DNA of 13,536 nucleotides from Nocardioides sp. (GTDB lineage Bacteria; Actinomycetota; Actinomycetes; Propionibacteriales; Nocardioidaceae). The notes under the pieces are model-generated. The model was not told the origin of the DNA. It made no database searches and saw nothing but the letters and a program-made list of their open reading frames with translations. A program made the translations under genes and the position numbers. The DNA is taken from positions 10,744-24,279 of the forward strand of contig DOWL01000180.1 of the NCBI GenBank assembly GCA_003519585.1, in the 5' to 3' direction. Positions within the stretch are counted from its first letter, which is position 1, and each line of letters opens with the position of its first letter. Shown in pieces: positions 12,792-13,536 of the stretch.

Positions 12792-13536
12792 ATGGGCTCG
12801 GGTCAGCACGTCCAGCAGCGGCGTTCGAGGCGGATCGGACTCGCGGTGCTGGTCTGCGCGGTGCTGACCGGGGCGGCCACCGTCGCCGGCTACCGACTGC
12901 TCGACGAGCCCAGCGATACCGCCGACACGGCCGGCAACGAGTGCGGAGCGCCGGTCGAGGTCACCGTCACCCCGATGCTCGCGCCCGCCGTCGAGGCGGC
13001 GGTCGCGTCGATCGAGACCGACTGTACGGCGGCGACCGTCGTCAGCCGTCCCGAGCACGAGGTGCTCGAGGACCTGTTCTTCGGCAAGCCGGCCCCCGAG
13101 GTGTGGGTCCCGCTCGGCGCGTGGAACCTGCAGAAAGCGCCGATGACCGTGGTCTCCGAGGCGGTGGCGAGCACCCCGGTCGTCCTGGTCGGCGGTCCGG
13201 CTGCGAAGCCGCCGGCCACCTGGGCAGCGGCCCTGGCGTCGGGGCGCGTCGACCTGCCCGATCCGATGACCGACACCCTGGGTGCGACGACGGTCGTCCT
13301 GCCGCAACTCGAGGCGACCGTCACCGGCGCCGACCCCAATACGGCGCGCGCGTCGCTGGTCGCCGTCGCCCAGCGGTACGGCGACGTGGCCTCGCGCGGA
13401 GGCACCGTCGACGTCTCCCTCGACAAGCTGCGCGGCACCTCGCCGCGCGAGGTCGTCACGACCGAGGCGGCGTTCCTGGGTGCGCGCCGTACCAACCGCG
13501 ACCTGGTGGCCGTGACCCCGCCGACCGGTACCGCGC
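12792..13536 (+). CDS. Exported substrate-binding-type protein (3' end outside window)
   Basis: The frame is open from ATG 12792 to the window end, 248 residues without a stop. AGGGGGG lies a few bases upstream. The N-terminus is a signal or membrane anchor: basic QQRRSRR followed by IGLAVLVCAVLTGAATVAGY. After a linker comes a periplasmic-binding-protein-like domain: CGAPVEVTVTPMLAPAVEAA, PAPEVWVPLGAWNL and VASTPVVLVGGP. This pattern (start of mature domain, PxVWVP, then A(S)xPVVL) is typical of type-2 extracellular solute-binding domains, which in actinobacteria are often fused to a C-terminal von Willebrand A domain; that part would lie beyond the edge. It follows the flavoprotein by 31 bases in the same direction and may share its transcript. 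The ligand is unknown. Confidence 0.7.
   Translation, partial: MGSGQHVQQRRSRRIGLAVLVCAVLTGAATVAGYRLLDEPSDTADTAGNECGAPVEVTVTPMLAPAVEAAVASIETDCTAATVVSRPEHEVLEDLFFGKPAPEVWVPLGAWNLQKAPMTVVSEAVASTPVVLVGGPAAKPPATWAAALASGRVDLPDPMTDTLGATTVVLPQLEATVTGADPNTARASLVAVAQRYGDVASRGGTVDVSLDKLRGTSPREVVTTEAAFLGARRTNRDLVAVTPPTGTA

Overview
The window appears to join two different bacterial lineages. Bases 1 to about 1430 read like a betaproteobacterium (Burkholderiales-like): the 3' end of a purine-nucleoside phosphorylase gene, deoC, a hairpin-forming repeat of about 165 bp, and the first 80-90 codons of deoA. From about 1460 onward the sequence reads like a high-GC actinobacterium (Nocardioides-like, Propionibacteriales). 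It contains the rest of an actinobacterial-type deoA, a TerD-family protein, a MaoC/HtdZ-type hydratase, an adenosine deaminase of the type ending its active site in NTDN, a DUF222/13E12-type HNH protein and a class-B-like flavoprotein. The switch falls inside the near-universal KHSTGGVGDK motif of thymidine phosphorylase, so deoA is a chimeric reading frame. A misassembly between two organisms is the simplest explanation; recombination in the cell is the alternative. Taxon labels come from remembered family features, not from a search.

Layout. 1-1190: nucleoside catabolism (PNP, deoC) and the repeat. 1191-4851: deoA, a terD-like gene, a divergent htdZ-like gene on the minus strand, add and a small two-helix membrane protein; deoA and add belong to nucleoside salvage and breakdown. 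4852-5231: no gene, but two copies of a palindromic repeat. 5232-6566: DUF222-HNH protein. 6660-8850: a minus-strand cluster, read right to left, of a short TPR-like protein, an unrecognised 229-aa protein, a 42-aa micro-ORF and a caspase-fold protein whose catalytic His and Cys positions are both replaced. Two of its three junctions are 4-base GTGA overlaps. 9144-9449: small membrane protein. 9487-9808: a scar where the 3' end of an acpS gene (minus) meets the 3' end of an unrelated gene (plus), both without their 5' parts. 9864-11330: a chloramphenicol-phosphotransferase-like kinase, a 77-aa hypothetical protein and a membrane protein with a coiled-coil-like start. 11363-12760: flavin-dependent oxidoreductase. 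12792-end: the start of an exported substrate-binding-type protein cut by the window edge.

The best candidate for an undescribed system is the 6660-8850 cluster. Caspase-like proteins with TPR partners belong to actinobacterial conflict and signalling systems, but this one looks like a non-catalytic pseudo-caspase coupled to proteins I do not recognise. It lies between an HNH gene with repeats and a truncation scar, as expected of an accessory region. Its function is not shown by the sequence.
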